Assembly: GCA_002400445.1 (NCBI GenBank)
Contig: DGQO01000216.1
Location: 11,251 to 25,117 of the forward strand
Length of the DNA: 13,867 bases
Direction: 5' to 3'
Source of the DNA: Chitinophagaceae bacterium UBA4412
Lineage (GTDB): Bacteria > Bacteroidota > Bacteroidia > Chitinophagales > Chitinophagaceae
In this document: positions 7,450 to 13,867 of the stretch, in pieces
Numbering within the stretch: position 1 is the first letter of the stretch
How the letters are laid out: every line of letters begins with the position of its first letter
Program-made: the position numbers and the translations under genes
The notes under the pieces: generated by a model
Database searches by the model: none
Seen by the model: the letters and a program-made list of their open reading frames with translations, nothing else
What the model was told of the DNA's origin: nothing

Positions 7450-7689
7450 ATGATATTCCTCCTTTTATTTTCGGTGATGAATGTGCTATGATAATAGGGG
7501 CACAGGCTGCAACTGCAGGCGTGCAATCGTTTGCTTTTTTTAGATGGGCTAAAGTAAGGAAGCAACCCCTAAATCAGGAGTAATACCCATCATGATTTAA
7601 ACTGAGTCTGATCATGTTATACGCATATACTAATGCAGACCTGCGTTTTCTTCACAGGGTAACAAGTTATACCTTAAAATCCTGTTAGA
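7450..7689. other. 240-base intergenic region upstream of the phosphofructokinase gene
   Basis: No open frame of note lies here. It must hold the end of the 934-residue gene's transcript and probably the promoter of the phosphofructokinase-aldolase unit. I found no clear terminator: the inverted repeats present (CATGAT/ATCATG at 7591-7596 and 7611-7616, GATGGG/CCCATC at 7543-7548 and 7586-7591, CTGCA/TGCAG at about 7507-7518) are short and lack a T run on the minus strand. TACTTTAG (minus strand, 7550-7557) is a one-off match to the Bacteroidota -7 box and would give a roughly 95-base leader; support is weak. Confidence 0.5.
7458..7466 (-). promoter_or_regulatory. Strong Shine-Dalgarno site of the phosphofructokinase gene
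   Basis: On the minus strand AAAAGGAGG lies eight bases before the ATG at 7449, an ideal ribosome-binding site. No other gene in the window has a comparable purine motif: the starts of uxuA, icd, the LysR gene, fbaB, queD, the Rrf2 gene, the GNAT-like gene and the U32 gene are preceded by A/T-rich sequence without GGAG. Such sites are uncommon in Bacteroidota, so this one stands out. Confidence 0.85.
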
Positions 7690-10494
7690 TCAGTCTGGAA
7701 TAAGATTGATGGGCAACACGATTTCAAAAACGTTCCTGGCAGCAGGGTTTCGTAAATCTGTATCAAGAAGCCGGCTATAACGTATGCCAATGCTCGCTTC
7801 CAGTGCATTCCATATTTTGCCATCAAAATAGATTTCGCCGCCAGTGCTGCGGTTTTTTAAATCGGTGAGTACGCCCCGGTATCGTGCCCGTGCAATCCCA
7901 TAATCAAAAAATACGGCGCCCCGAATGCGTTGTACAAAAGCGATATTGCCTGCGCCGAGGTCGGGGTAAAGCAATGGAAAATGATAAGTTGCACCAATCT
8001 TATACATCCGGCGGGTATCTAAATCTTCGTAGCCCCGGGCAGAGGGAAAGTTGCTGCCAAATAAATCGGGAAGAGTATCTTTTTGCTGCAAGGCAGCGGT
8101 AATCACAAGGCTATGATTAATACTGATGCCTGGTAAATACAAATTTGCACTGCCTAAGAATTTGCCGGTTTTAAAGTAGTTGAAACTTTTGCGATAGCGC
8201 AATAGGAAGGACTGTGCCCACCTTGGATGAATATGTTGCATGGCCCGCTGGCTTTGGTTGGCCAGTAAAACATAAGCATTTATGTATTTAAATGCAGCGT
8301 TTTCCAAAACATTTTTGCCAATGCCGAGGTAAGGAATCTGTTCGAGGTTGTAAGTGATTCCCGCATTTATATTTTTAAAACTGCGACCACCTGTGAAACG
8401 CAGAGGCACGTAAAACCCCGCCTGCAATTTTGCACTGTTAAAATGAATGCCGCCGGTGAGAGATGTGTCTATGCGGCGGTTAAACGCATAAGCGGCGCCT
8501 GCAGTTAAAAAAGGGAAAGCTCCGGCGTAGGTGGTATTCAATTCAATACTGCTGCTGTGGTCGTTCCTGTTATACAGATAACGGAGTGAACTATTAAGGC
8601 TGCTCAGCACATTATCGCTGTAAAATTCATATCCATATTCTTCCGAAGAAAGAGAAGGTCTTGCGCTGTGAAAATTAAAGAGGTGCAGCCCCTTTTTATA
8701 TTTTGTAACGGATGCAGCAGGATAAGTATTTACCCTTTGCAGTAAACCTGCCTGTGTTGTATCTGGGAATGGAACTTCTCCATTCTCCTTACCGGCTTTT
8801 ATCCACAATAAATTTTTTGCAGCGATGCGCTGGAGCCGATAGCCTTCCGCAGTGAACCTGCTGGCAACAAGGCTTCCGTCATCCTGCGGCACTGCCCCGT
8901 AGATTCCGTTTTCATTTTGCGTGAGCTGAAATATATTGCCGGATGAAAGCGATACGGCAAAAATCATATCGGCATATATTCCATTGCTGTGCTGCATCAT
9001 GCTGTAGTACACCGTGTCATTTTTTACAGATGGATAGCCTAGTGCATTTTCTGACCAGGGAGAAAGTATTTTCGTTTTTCCGGAAACAAGACTTGCCTGC
9101 AGTAAAGCCATATTACCATCTGCACGGCGCACAGCACTCACTACATTTTCTGCATCAATATATTTTGTCTGCGTATAAAAATAATTTTCAGCATTGGGAA
9201 TGCTGCCAATGCTTTCGCCGGTTAGGATATCGATGCGGCGGAGGCAACTGCTCCCGTTTTCGGCCACATCTACCACAATCAATTCCTTACCTGTTGGAGA
9301 AATGTCCGGGGAAAAATAACGGGTTTTATGGGTGAGCCGTACTTGCTTTTTTGTGTAAATATTTAATAATCGTATTTCGTTGTAAGTTCTGTTTGCCCGG
9401 TAAGGATCGCTGTGATAAGCGGCATACGCAATCAGGCCATTCCGGTAAGAGAAATATTCATCGGGGGCCAGGTTTTTTACCTTGATTTTTTCTTCCTTAC
9501 CATTATGCAAAAAATAAAAGGCACTGATGTTTTTATACGAAGATTTAGAGAAGACGATAGTATCGCCGGAAACGATAGCCGGAAAACTGTAATTGACCAC
9601 ATTATTTTTTTGTACTGCTGTAATATAATCCGGGGGAATTTCTGTGATAGGGGATACATCCATCTTTGCTTTGAAATACTGTAAAGCCGCCTCACGAAAA
9701 ATAGGATAGCTTACGCCACTGTGCTTTGCAATGGCCTGGTTAAAGGGGTAAAATACTCCTTTGAAACGTACCGCATCATCGGTTACTTTTTGCCAAAAAT
9801 CAGCACCATATTTTTCATAGCCATATGCCACCAGCAAGTATCCAAGTTCGTAGTGATTAGGTACATCATCTTTAAGAGAGCCACTGCGCAATTTCATCCA
9901 GTTGTATTTTTTATCTGCCTGCCACAATGATTTCATGCCATTGTAAAATGACGGCATCCGGCCACGGCCCTGCGCTGTCATGGCGGTTTCCTGCCACACG
10001 GCATCTCCTTCAAAAAAATAGTCGGGAATGGTTATTCCATTAGCCAGCAACTGCCCTTCCTGCCCCAATAAAAACGAGAATACACGGGTAATACCTTTAT
10101 TAAAATTCCTGAACTGGTGAATATGTCTTTCTTCATGGATGGCCAGGTTATCTTCCCAGCGAAGGCTGCCGGTAGAAAAATTATCCTGCTCCGGCATCAT
10201 GTAAAATTCACTCATGCGTGGCGCCATGCGCACATAGGCATTAGACAGGCTTGTTTTATTTTGCAACACAAGATTCCACTTTCCTTTTGCTTTGCCCAGG
10301 CGGTATTTTCCTGCACTGTCTGCCAGCATAGATACGGCGTAAATGCGTTGTGCCTGGCTGTCTGCTTCTTCCGGGAAAATGATCCTTAGATCTTTGGTAT
10401 TGATTTGTTTCCAACGAATAGCTGCAGGATTTCCGCCAAAATTTTGCGCATTACTTAGTGATGGAAGCAGGAAGAAAAAAAGGAGTAGGCGCAT
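7690..10494 (-). CDS. Exported HExxH metalloprotease / propeller / outer-membrane barrel fusion protein
   Basis: A signal peptide (hydrophobic residues 3-15, likely cut after SNA, residue 16) starts this 934-residue protein. Residues about 20-290 look like a gluzincin-type zinc peptidase: HEERH (120-124) is an HExxH motif, and Glu162 in FFEGDAVW is a good third zinc ligand, as in peptidase MA-like proteins (HELTH...EGLA). Residues about 290-600 contain repeated beta-blade sequence (for example SPDISPTGKELIVVD) like TolB/WD40-type propellers. From about 610 alternating strands and BamA-like text (FPSARGYEDLD, AVFFDYGIARARY, ALEASIGIRYSRLLD) suggest an outer-membrane beta-barrel. The protease would therefore be tied to the cell surface or periplasm. 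Substrate and direction of the protease domain are unknown. It stands between the Rrf2 gene (119 bases upstream) and phosphofructokinase (240 bases downstream) with no evident link. Domain borders are rough estimates by eye. Confidence 0.85.
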   Translation of the reverse strand: MRLLLFFFLLPSLSNAQNFGGNPAAIRWKQINTKDLRIIFPEEADSQAQRIYAVSMLADSAGKYRLGKAKGKWNLVLQNKTSLSNAYVRMAPRMSEFYMMPEQDNFSTGSLRWEDNLAIHEERHIHQFRNFNKGITRVFSFLLGQEGQLLANGITIPDYFFEGDAVWQETAMTAQGRGRMPSFYNGMKSLWQADKKYNWMKLRSGSLKDDVPNHYELGYLLVAYGYEKYGADFWQKVTDDAVRFKGVFYPFNQAIAKHSGVSYPIFREAALQYFKAKMDVSPITEIPPDYITAVQKNNVVNYSFPAIVSGDTIVFSKSSYKNISAFYFLHNGKEEKIKVKNLAPDEYFSYRNGLIAYAAYHSDPYRANRTYNEIRLLNIYTKKQVRLTHKTRYFSPDISPTGKELIVVDVAENGSSCLRRIDILTGESIGSIPNAENYFYTQTKYIDAENVVSAVRRADGNMALLQASLVSGKTKILSPWSENALGYPSVKNDTVYYSMMQHSNGIYADMIFAVSLSSGNIFQLTQNENGIYGAVPQDDGSLVASRFTAEGYRLQRIAAKNLLWIKAGKENGEVPFPDTTQAGLLQRVNTYPAASVTKYKKGLHLFNFHSARPSLSSEEYGYEFYSDNVLSSLNSSLRYLYNRNDHSSSIELNTTYAGAFPFLTAGAAYAFNRRIDTSLTGGIHFNSAKLQAGFYVPLRFTGGRSFKNINAGITYNLEQIPYLGIGKNVLENAAFKYINAYVLLANQSQRAMQHIHPRWAQSFLLRYRKSFNYFKTGKFLGSANLYLPGISINHSLVITAALQQKDTLPDLFGSNFPSARGYEDLDTRRMYKIGATYHFPLLYPDLGAGNIAFVQRIRGAVFFDYGIARARYRGVLTDLKNRSTGGEIYFDGKIWNALEASIGIRYSRLLDTDLRNPAARNVFEIVLPINLIPD

Positions 10495-10560
10495 TGCAAA
10501 GTCTTTCCACTAAAATTAAGGAGAAAGCAGCATTGATATCGAAGAGAGAAAAACTGCGGC

Positions 10561-10573
10561 TGATGATTCATCA
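10561..10573. repeat. 13-base palindrome upstream of the protease-fusion gene
   Basis: TGATGA-T-TCATCA forms a perfect 6-base inverted repeat with one central base, in the 119-base gap between the Rrf2 stop and the protease-fusion start. Reading the minus strand, it is preceded by a direct repeat (ATGATCAA then ATGATGAA). It could be an operator for the fusion gene, or chance; no T run makes it a terminator. Confidence 0.35.
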
Positions 10574-10613
10574 TTTGATCATTGCAGTATGTTTAAGAAA
10601 AGCCAGTGCTTAC

Positions 10614-11048
10614 CTAGTTCCTGATGAATACTACGCCATCATCAATGAGCACAGCAAATTCTTCAATACTTTTTGTGTGAAAAAGTTCTTTCAGTTTGCG
10701 GCGCACGTGCACATATTCAGAATGCATGGGGCAGGGTTTTATTTCTGAGCACATTTTGAGGCCGAGTACACATTTGTCTAATACGGATTCTTCACCCATG
10801 GCTTTGAGCACACTGATAATGGGCTGCTTACGGGCAGTTTTTGTAAGATAGAAGCCACCATTTGGCCCACGTGTAGAGGATACCAGCATTCCATCTTTGG
10901 TAAGCAGTTGCATAATCTTAGCCGTAAAAGGTCTTGGCGAATCAATAGCCGTGGCTATTTCATCCAGGCTCAGTTTACGATCGTCTTCGCATTTTTGGGC
11001 GATAAAAATCGTGGCCCGCAGGGCATATTCTGTGGCTTTGCTAAACAT
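10614..11048 (-). CDS. Rrf2-family transcriptional regulator with three-cysteine Fe-S motif
   Basis: This 144-residue protein has the Rrf2 layout: an opening MFSKATEYALRA, a winged helix-turn-helix at about 27-66 with SPRPFTAKIMQLL as recognition helix and GPNGGFYL as wing, then a dimerisation helix. Cys93, Cys100 and Cys106 (spacing CX6CX5C, in DKCVLGLKMCSEIKPCP) sit where IscR and NsrR hold a [2Fe-2S] or [4Fe-4S] cluster, so this is probably a sensor of Fe-S status, nitric oxide or redox state. It is the second gene after queD, 25 bases downstream, and is probably transcribed from the queD promoter. No iron-sulphur assembly or nitric oxide gene is adjacent, so its regulon cannot be read here. 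The family call is secure; cluster type and signal are inferred. Confidence 0.93.
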   Translation of the reverse strand: MFSKATEYALRATIFIAQKCEDDRKLSLDEIATAIDSPRPFTAKIMQLLTKDGMLVSSTRGPNGGFYLTKTARKQPIISVLKAMGEESVLDKCVLGLKMCSEIKPCPMHSEYVHVRRKLKELFHTKSIEEFAVLIDDGVVFIRN

Positions 11049-11058
11049 ATTTTTACGG

Positions 11059-11072
11059 ACAGCAACCGCTGT
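11059..11072 (-). repeat. Small hairpin between queD and the Rrf2 gene
   Basis: ACAGC (11059-11063) and GCTGT (11068-11072) pair around a four-base loop in the 25-base gap, ending just before the queD stop codon at 11074-11076 and lying 10 bases upstream of the Rrf2 start. No T run follows, so it is not a terminator. It could affect translation of the regulator or be chance. Confidence 0.35.
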
Positions 11073-11073
11073 T

Positions 11074-11517
11074 TTAATTATGGTGAATTCCTTCGCTGAT
11101 CCACTCTGCGTAAGAATCTTTTGTTTCGAACAATTTTAAATTTACCAAAGAAATTCCTTTGGGTAATTGCGGTTTTATTACACTGCTGATGTAAAGGAGC
11201 ATATTCTCTGCAGTGGGCTCTGCTTGCCAGGTTACCAAATTTTCCGGGGAAAGAAATGCCGGATTTCCTACCAGGAACTTGTGAGACAGCAACACTTTGT
11301 GATCAAACTTTTCTACTACTTCCTGTTGCACGATTTTTTTAATTTCTTTAAAATCAATGAGCATTCCAGGTGCTGGTATAAAAGTATCATCTGCATGCTT
11401 ACCCGATACGGTTACATGCAGTTCGTAACTATGTCCGTGAATATTTTTGCATGCACCGGCATAGCCGTTGATGGCATGTGCCATTTCGAAATGGAAAATT
11501 TTAGTAAGTTTTATCAT
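11074..11517 (-). CDS. queD: 6-carboxy-5,6,7,8-tetrahydropterin synthase (PTPS family)
   Basis: QueD converts 7,8-dihydroneopterin triphosphate to 6-carboxytetrahydropterin, the second step toward preQ0 and queuosine. The protein has 147 residues. Zinc ligands are His14 (FEMAH), His27 and His29 (HGHSY); Cys23 gives the CxxxHGH pattern of bacterial QueD. Asp72-His73 (FDHK) and Glu131 (FETKDS) are the further catalytic and pterin-binding residues, and PTAEN (101-105) is the usual family motif. It is longer than the 121-residue E. coli enzyme because of extra sequence around 41-50 and 80-98. Family members can instead be pyruvoyl-tetrahydropterin synthases, but the CxxxHGH motif favours QueD. 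No other queuosine gene is in the window. It is the first gene of a unit with the Rrf2 regulator and has a good Bacteroidota-type promoter upstream. Confidence 0.9.
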   Translation of the reverse strand: MIKLTKIFHFEMAHAINGYAGACKNIHGHSYELHVTVSGKHADDTFIPAPGMLIDFKEIKKIVQQEVVEKFDHKVLLSHKFLVGNPAFLSPENLVTWQAEPTAENMLLYISSVIKPQLPKGISLVNLKLFETKDSYAEWISEGIHHN

Positions 11518-11575
11518 CTGATGTTCAAGTGCCGGTTGTGCCGGGTAAAGGGTTGATGGTGATCACTTCTTTTCA

Positions 11576-11620
11576 CGTACTAGATGAAAACCTTGCAGAT
11601 AGGAGCTTCTCGGTAGTACG
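11576..11620 (-). repeat. Inverted repeat in the queD leader
   Basis: CGTACTA (11576-11582) and TAGTACG (11614-11620) are perfect 7-base complements separated by 31 bases, and both lie in the predicted 5' leader of queD, just downstream of its promoter. The enclosed bases show no further strong stem, and I could not match the leader to a preQ1 riboswitch. It may be a leader structure or an operator. Confidence 0.4.
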
Positions 11621-11629
11621 ATTTAAAGA

Positions 11630-11661
11630 CAAAATTATCTTTAATTAGTATATTTGCCAAA
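11630..11661 (-). promoter_or_regulatory. Bacteroidota-type promoter of queD-rrf2
   Basis: On the minus strand a -33 element TTTG (complement of 11658-11661) is followed after 20 bases by TAATTTTG (complement of 11630-11637), a perfect TAnnTTTG -7 box. Spacing fits the known Bacteroidota consensus. Transcription would start near 11623, giving a leader of about 105 bases before the queD ATG. Confidence 0.6.
11649..11656 (+). promoter_or_regulatory. Bacteroidota-type -7 box of the GNAT-like gene
   Basis: TATATTTG is a perfect TAnnTTTG -7 box, placed so that transcription would begin about 27 bases before the ATG at 11690. The -33 region has only a TTTA (11622-11625) at a long 23-base spacing. 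The box lies inside the minus-strand queD promoter, so the two polymerase sites overlap and should compete. Confidence 0.5.
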
Positions 11662-11689
11662 ACTTTAAGCGCTGGCCTTTCCTTCATAT

Positions 11690-12874
11690 ATGATAACATC
11701 ATCCGAACAAGTAAATTCAAGTTTTGATTTTTCGTCTCCTGAAACGAAGGCAGTACAATATATCCAGGAAGTGAAAACGCCGGCGGAAATGAAGGTATTC
11801 ATCAATTTTCCTTACGAACTCTATGCAGGGAATCCCTGTTATCTGCCTGCCTTAAAAAGCGATGTGCTGCAAAACTTTGACGAGCGGACTAATCCGGCAT
11901 TTGAATTTTGCAAAGTGCGTTACTGGCTGGCTTATCGTGCGGGTAAAGTGGTAGGAAGAATTGCCGGTATCATTAATTACGCTGCCATAGAAAAGTGGGG
12001 CTGTAAAACGATGCGCTTTGGCTGGATTGATTTTGTGGATGATGCTGCTGTAGCGCAGGCACTGTTGCGCACGGTGGAGCAATGGGCTGTAGAAGAGAAA
12101 ATGGATGCCATACACGGACCAATGGGCCTCACAAACTTTGATCCTTCAGGTTTATTGGTACAAGGCTTTAACGAACCGGCCACTTTTGCCGTGATGTATA
12201 ACCATCCATATTACGCTACACACCTGGAGCAGGCTGGTTATCAAAAAGAAATTGATTGGGTAGAATACAGGCTCAAAGTACCAGCCATGGTGCCAGTTCG
12301 CCTGCAAAAGCTGGCAGAGATTGTAGCAAGGCGATACGACCTGCATATGCTGCAGGCAAGATCTAAAAAACAGATCATGCCCTATGCTACCAAAATCTTT
12401 GAACTGATGAACAGCGCTTATGCTGATCTCTTTGGTATGCTACCGCTTACTCCCCGGCAAATTGAATACAGCATTCGGAAATATTTTGCCATGGTAAAGC
12501 CGGAGTATGTTGCACTCGTGCTGGATGCTTCTAATGAACTTGTCGCTTTTGGCATAGCAATGCCATCCCTTACAAAGGCAATGCAAAAAGCGAGGGGTAA
12601 ATTATTTCCCTGGGGCATACTGCATATTTTGCGGGCCTTTAAAAAACACGACGTGGCCGATCTTGCCCTGGTGGCGGTACGAAAAGATATGCAGGGAAAA
12701 GGTGTGAATGCGCTGGTGCTACAACATATTACTGCAGCGGCTATTAAAGCCGGCGTGCAATACGCCGAATCAAATCCTGAGCTGGAATTGAATAGCAAGG
12801 TACAGTCTCAATGGTCTTTTTTTGAAAGCAGGCAACATAAGCGCAGGCGCTGCTACATCCGTTACCTTTCTTAA
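11690..12874 (+). CDS. GNAT-fold protein with two acetyltransferase-like halves, function unknown
   Basis: The protein has 394 residues and appears to contain two acyl-CoA N-acyltransferase-like halves. The first (about 30-195) carries VGRIAGIIN (88-96), a central strand and helix typical of GNAT folds, and a conserved-looking GPMGLTNFDPSGLLVQGF (143-160). The second (about 205-394) ends with LALVAVRKDMQGKGVNALVL (325-344), in which QGKGVN resembles the acetyl-CoA pyrophosphate loop (Q/RxxGxG/A). From memory, relatives occur widely in Bacteroidota and some other phyla as uncharacterised proteins; no substrate is known to me. There is no signal peptide or membrane segment. The start is the first ATG after a -7 box at 11649. 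The U32-family gene follows 16 bases later on the same strand, so the two probably form an operon. The fold is fairly sure; activity is not. Confidence 0.8.
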   Translation: MITSSEQVNSSFDFSSPETKAVQYIQEVKTPAEMKVFINFPYELYAGNPCYLPALKSDVLQNFDERTNPAFEFCKVRYWLAYRAGKVVGRIAGIINYAAIEKWGCKTMRFGWIDFVDDAAVAQALLRTVEQWAVEEKMDAIHGPMGLTNFDPSGLLVQGFNEPATFAVMYNHPYYATHLEQAGYQKEIDWVEYRLKVPAMVPVRLQKLAEIVARRYDLHMLQARSKKQIMPYATKIFELMNSAYADLFGMLPLTPRQIEYSIRKYFAMVKPEYVALVLDASNELVAFGIAMPSLTKAMQKARGKLFPWGILHILRAFKKHDVADLALVAVRKDMQGKGVNALVLQHITAAAIKAGVQYAESNPELELNSKVQSQWSFFESRQHKRRRCYIRYLS

Positions 12875-12890
12875 TTTTTATTTTTTGTTC

Positions 12891-13867
12891 ATGAATAAGT
12901 ACACTCCGGAAATCCTTGCACCAGTGGGCAGTTTTGAAAGCCTGCAAGCCGCCGCAAGGGGTGGTGCAGATGCGATCTACTTTGGCGTAGAGCAATTGAA
13001 TATGCGTACAAGAAGCAGTGGCGGCTTATCACTTGCAGATATGGCGGAGCTGGCTTCCATTTGCAAAAGCCATCATATGCGGGCTTACCTTACCCTTAAC
13101 ACGGTGATGTATGAACACGATTTGCAATTGCTCAAAACCATTTTAGACGCTGTAAAAACCAATGGTATTGATGCAGTGATTGCGGCAGATTTTGCGGTAA
13201 TTGAAATGTGCAACAGAATGCAGATACCCCTGCATATTTCTACGCAGGCCAATATCAGCAATATTGAAGCTGTACAGTTTTACGCAAGGTTTGCAGATGT
13301 TGTGGTACTGGCAAGAGAACTTACCCTTACACAAGTGAAAAAGATTTGCCAGGAAATTATCCGGCGTAAAATAACCGGCCCATCCGGCGCATTGCTTAAG
13401 GTGGAAATTTTTGTGCATGGCGCTTTATGCATGGCCATATCAGGTAAATGTTATTTGAGTTTGCATGCTCAAAATGCATCTGCCAATCGGGGTGCCTGCG
13501 TGCAAAACTGCCGGCGGCCGTACTTGGTTACCGATGCAGAAACAAATGAATCTTTGCTGATAGATAATGAATACATCATGAGCCCGAAAGACCTTTGCTG
13601 TATTCCTTTCTTAGATGAAGTAATAGAAGCAGGTGTGCATGTGCTTAAAATTGAGGGTCGGAGTAAAGGTGCTGATTATGTGCTGGCCACTACAAATTGC
13701 TACCGGGAAGCTGCAGATGCTGTGATCAATAAAACCTTTGACAGTGCTGGAATAGAGCGATGGATGAGCCGCCTGGAAAAAGTGTATAACCGGGGTTTCT
13801 GGGATGGCTACTACCTTGGCCGCAAGCTAGGCGAATGGACAAAGAATCCGGGATCTGCCGCTACGGA
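12891..13867 (+). CDS. U32-family protein (PrtC/TrhP-like), 3'-truncated
   Basis: The frame opens at ATG 12891 and runs off the window after 325 complete codons without a stop. The N-terminus EILAPVGSFESLQAAARGGADAIYFG is the standard start of the U32 family (annotated as collagenase-like peptidase PrtC). The signature VHGALC...GKC...RGACVQNC gives Cys180, Cys187, Cys203 and Cys207 (CX6CX15CX3C), the Fe-S cluster ligands of this family, with LKIEGRSK and YNRGFWDGYYLGR further on. Characterised E. coli relatives are not proteases: TrhP (YegQ) and RlhA hydroxylate tRNA U34 and 23S rRNA C2501 using prephenate, and UbiU/UbiV act in ubiquinone synthesis. The sequence looks most like the TrhP branch, so tRNA wobble-uridine hydroxylation is the best guess. 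It lies 16 bases behind the GNAT-like gene. Confidence 0.92.
   Translation, partial: MNKYTPEILAPVGSFESLQAAARGGADAIYFGVEQLNMRTRSSGGLSLADMAELASICKSHHMRAYLTLNTVMYEHDLQLLKTILDAVKTNGIDAVIAADFAVIEMCNRMQIPLHISTQANISNIEAVQFYARFADVVVLARELTLTQVKKICQEIIRRKITGPSGALLKVEIFVHGALCMAISGKCYLSLHAQNASANRGACVQNCRRPYLVTDAETNESLLIDNEYIMSPKDLCCIPFLDEVIEAGVHVLKIEGRSKGADYVLATTNCYREAADAVINKTFDSAGIERWMSRLEKVYNRGFWDGYYLGRKLGEWTKNPGSAAT

Noticed and set aside
7543..7616. Terminator for the protease-fusion gene formed by GATGGG/CCCATC or CATGAT/ATCATG
   Set aside because: The arms are six bases with long loops, and neither is followed by T residues in the minus direction; such repeats are expected by chance.
11518..11630. 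preQ1 riboswitch in the queD leader
   Set aside because: I could not find the preQ1-I pattern of a short stem, C-rich core and A-rich tail; only a 7-base inverted repeat is present. A covariance search would be needed to exclude other classes.
1..13867. Mobile element, CRISPR array, toxin-antitoxin or defence system
   Set aside because: No transposase, integrase, repeat-spacer pattern or recognised defence domain was seen. The paired small genes behind icd have no toxin-like or antitoxin DNA-binding motif.

Overview
The window looks like an ordinary chromosomal stretch from a member of the Bacteroidota, most likely near Chitinophagaceae/Sphingobacteriales; the family-level guess is weak. The evidence is threefold. 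A divergent gene pair carries Bacteroidota-type -7 boxes (TAnnTTTG). Shine-Dalgarno sequences are absent in front of nearly every gene. Several proteins are of kinds common in that phylum: a surface protease/propeller/barrel fusion, a Rickettsia/Thermus-type isocitrate dehydrogenase, an SDR-type mannonate oxidoreductase and small 'GTF-motif' proteins. I see no mobile element, CRISPR array, tRNA or rRNA, and no stretch over 300 bases lacks a gene.

Layout. (1) At 1-1767 (+) lies the end of a hexuronate catabolism operon: a 5'-truncated SDR oxidoreductase (probable fructuronate/mannonate reductase) followed by mannonate dehydratase uxuA, closed by a compound hairpin terminator. (2) At 1907-4003 (-) is an isocitrate dehydrogenase gene followed by two small related genes of unknown function, the first coupled to icd by a TAATG overlap. 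(3) At 4092-5021 (+) a LysR-type regulator is transcribed divergently from icd. (4) At 5122-7449 (-) is a two-gene glycolytic unit: a phosphofructokinase with the residues of pyrophosphate-dependent enzymes, then an FbaB-type class I fructose-bisphosphate aldolase, ending in a strong intrinsic terminator. (5) At 7690-10494 (-) is a 934-residue exported protein with an HExxH zinc-protease domain, a propeller-like middle and a predicted outer-membrane beta-barrel. (6) At 10614-11517 (-) queD is followed by an Rrf2 regulator with three cysteines suited to an Fe-S cluster. (7) At 11690-13867 (+) a protein with two GNAT-like halves is followed by a U32-family protein that runs off the window.

Most of this is central carbon metabolism: hexuronate to KDG, fructose-6-phosphate to triose phosphates, and isocitrate to 2-oxoglutarate. 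The parts most worth a second look are the PPi-type phosphofructokinase, which also has the only strong Shine-Dalgarno site in the window, the protease-propeller-barrel fusion, and the paired small proteins behind icd. I found no convincing new defence or mobile system.
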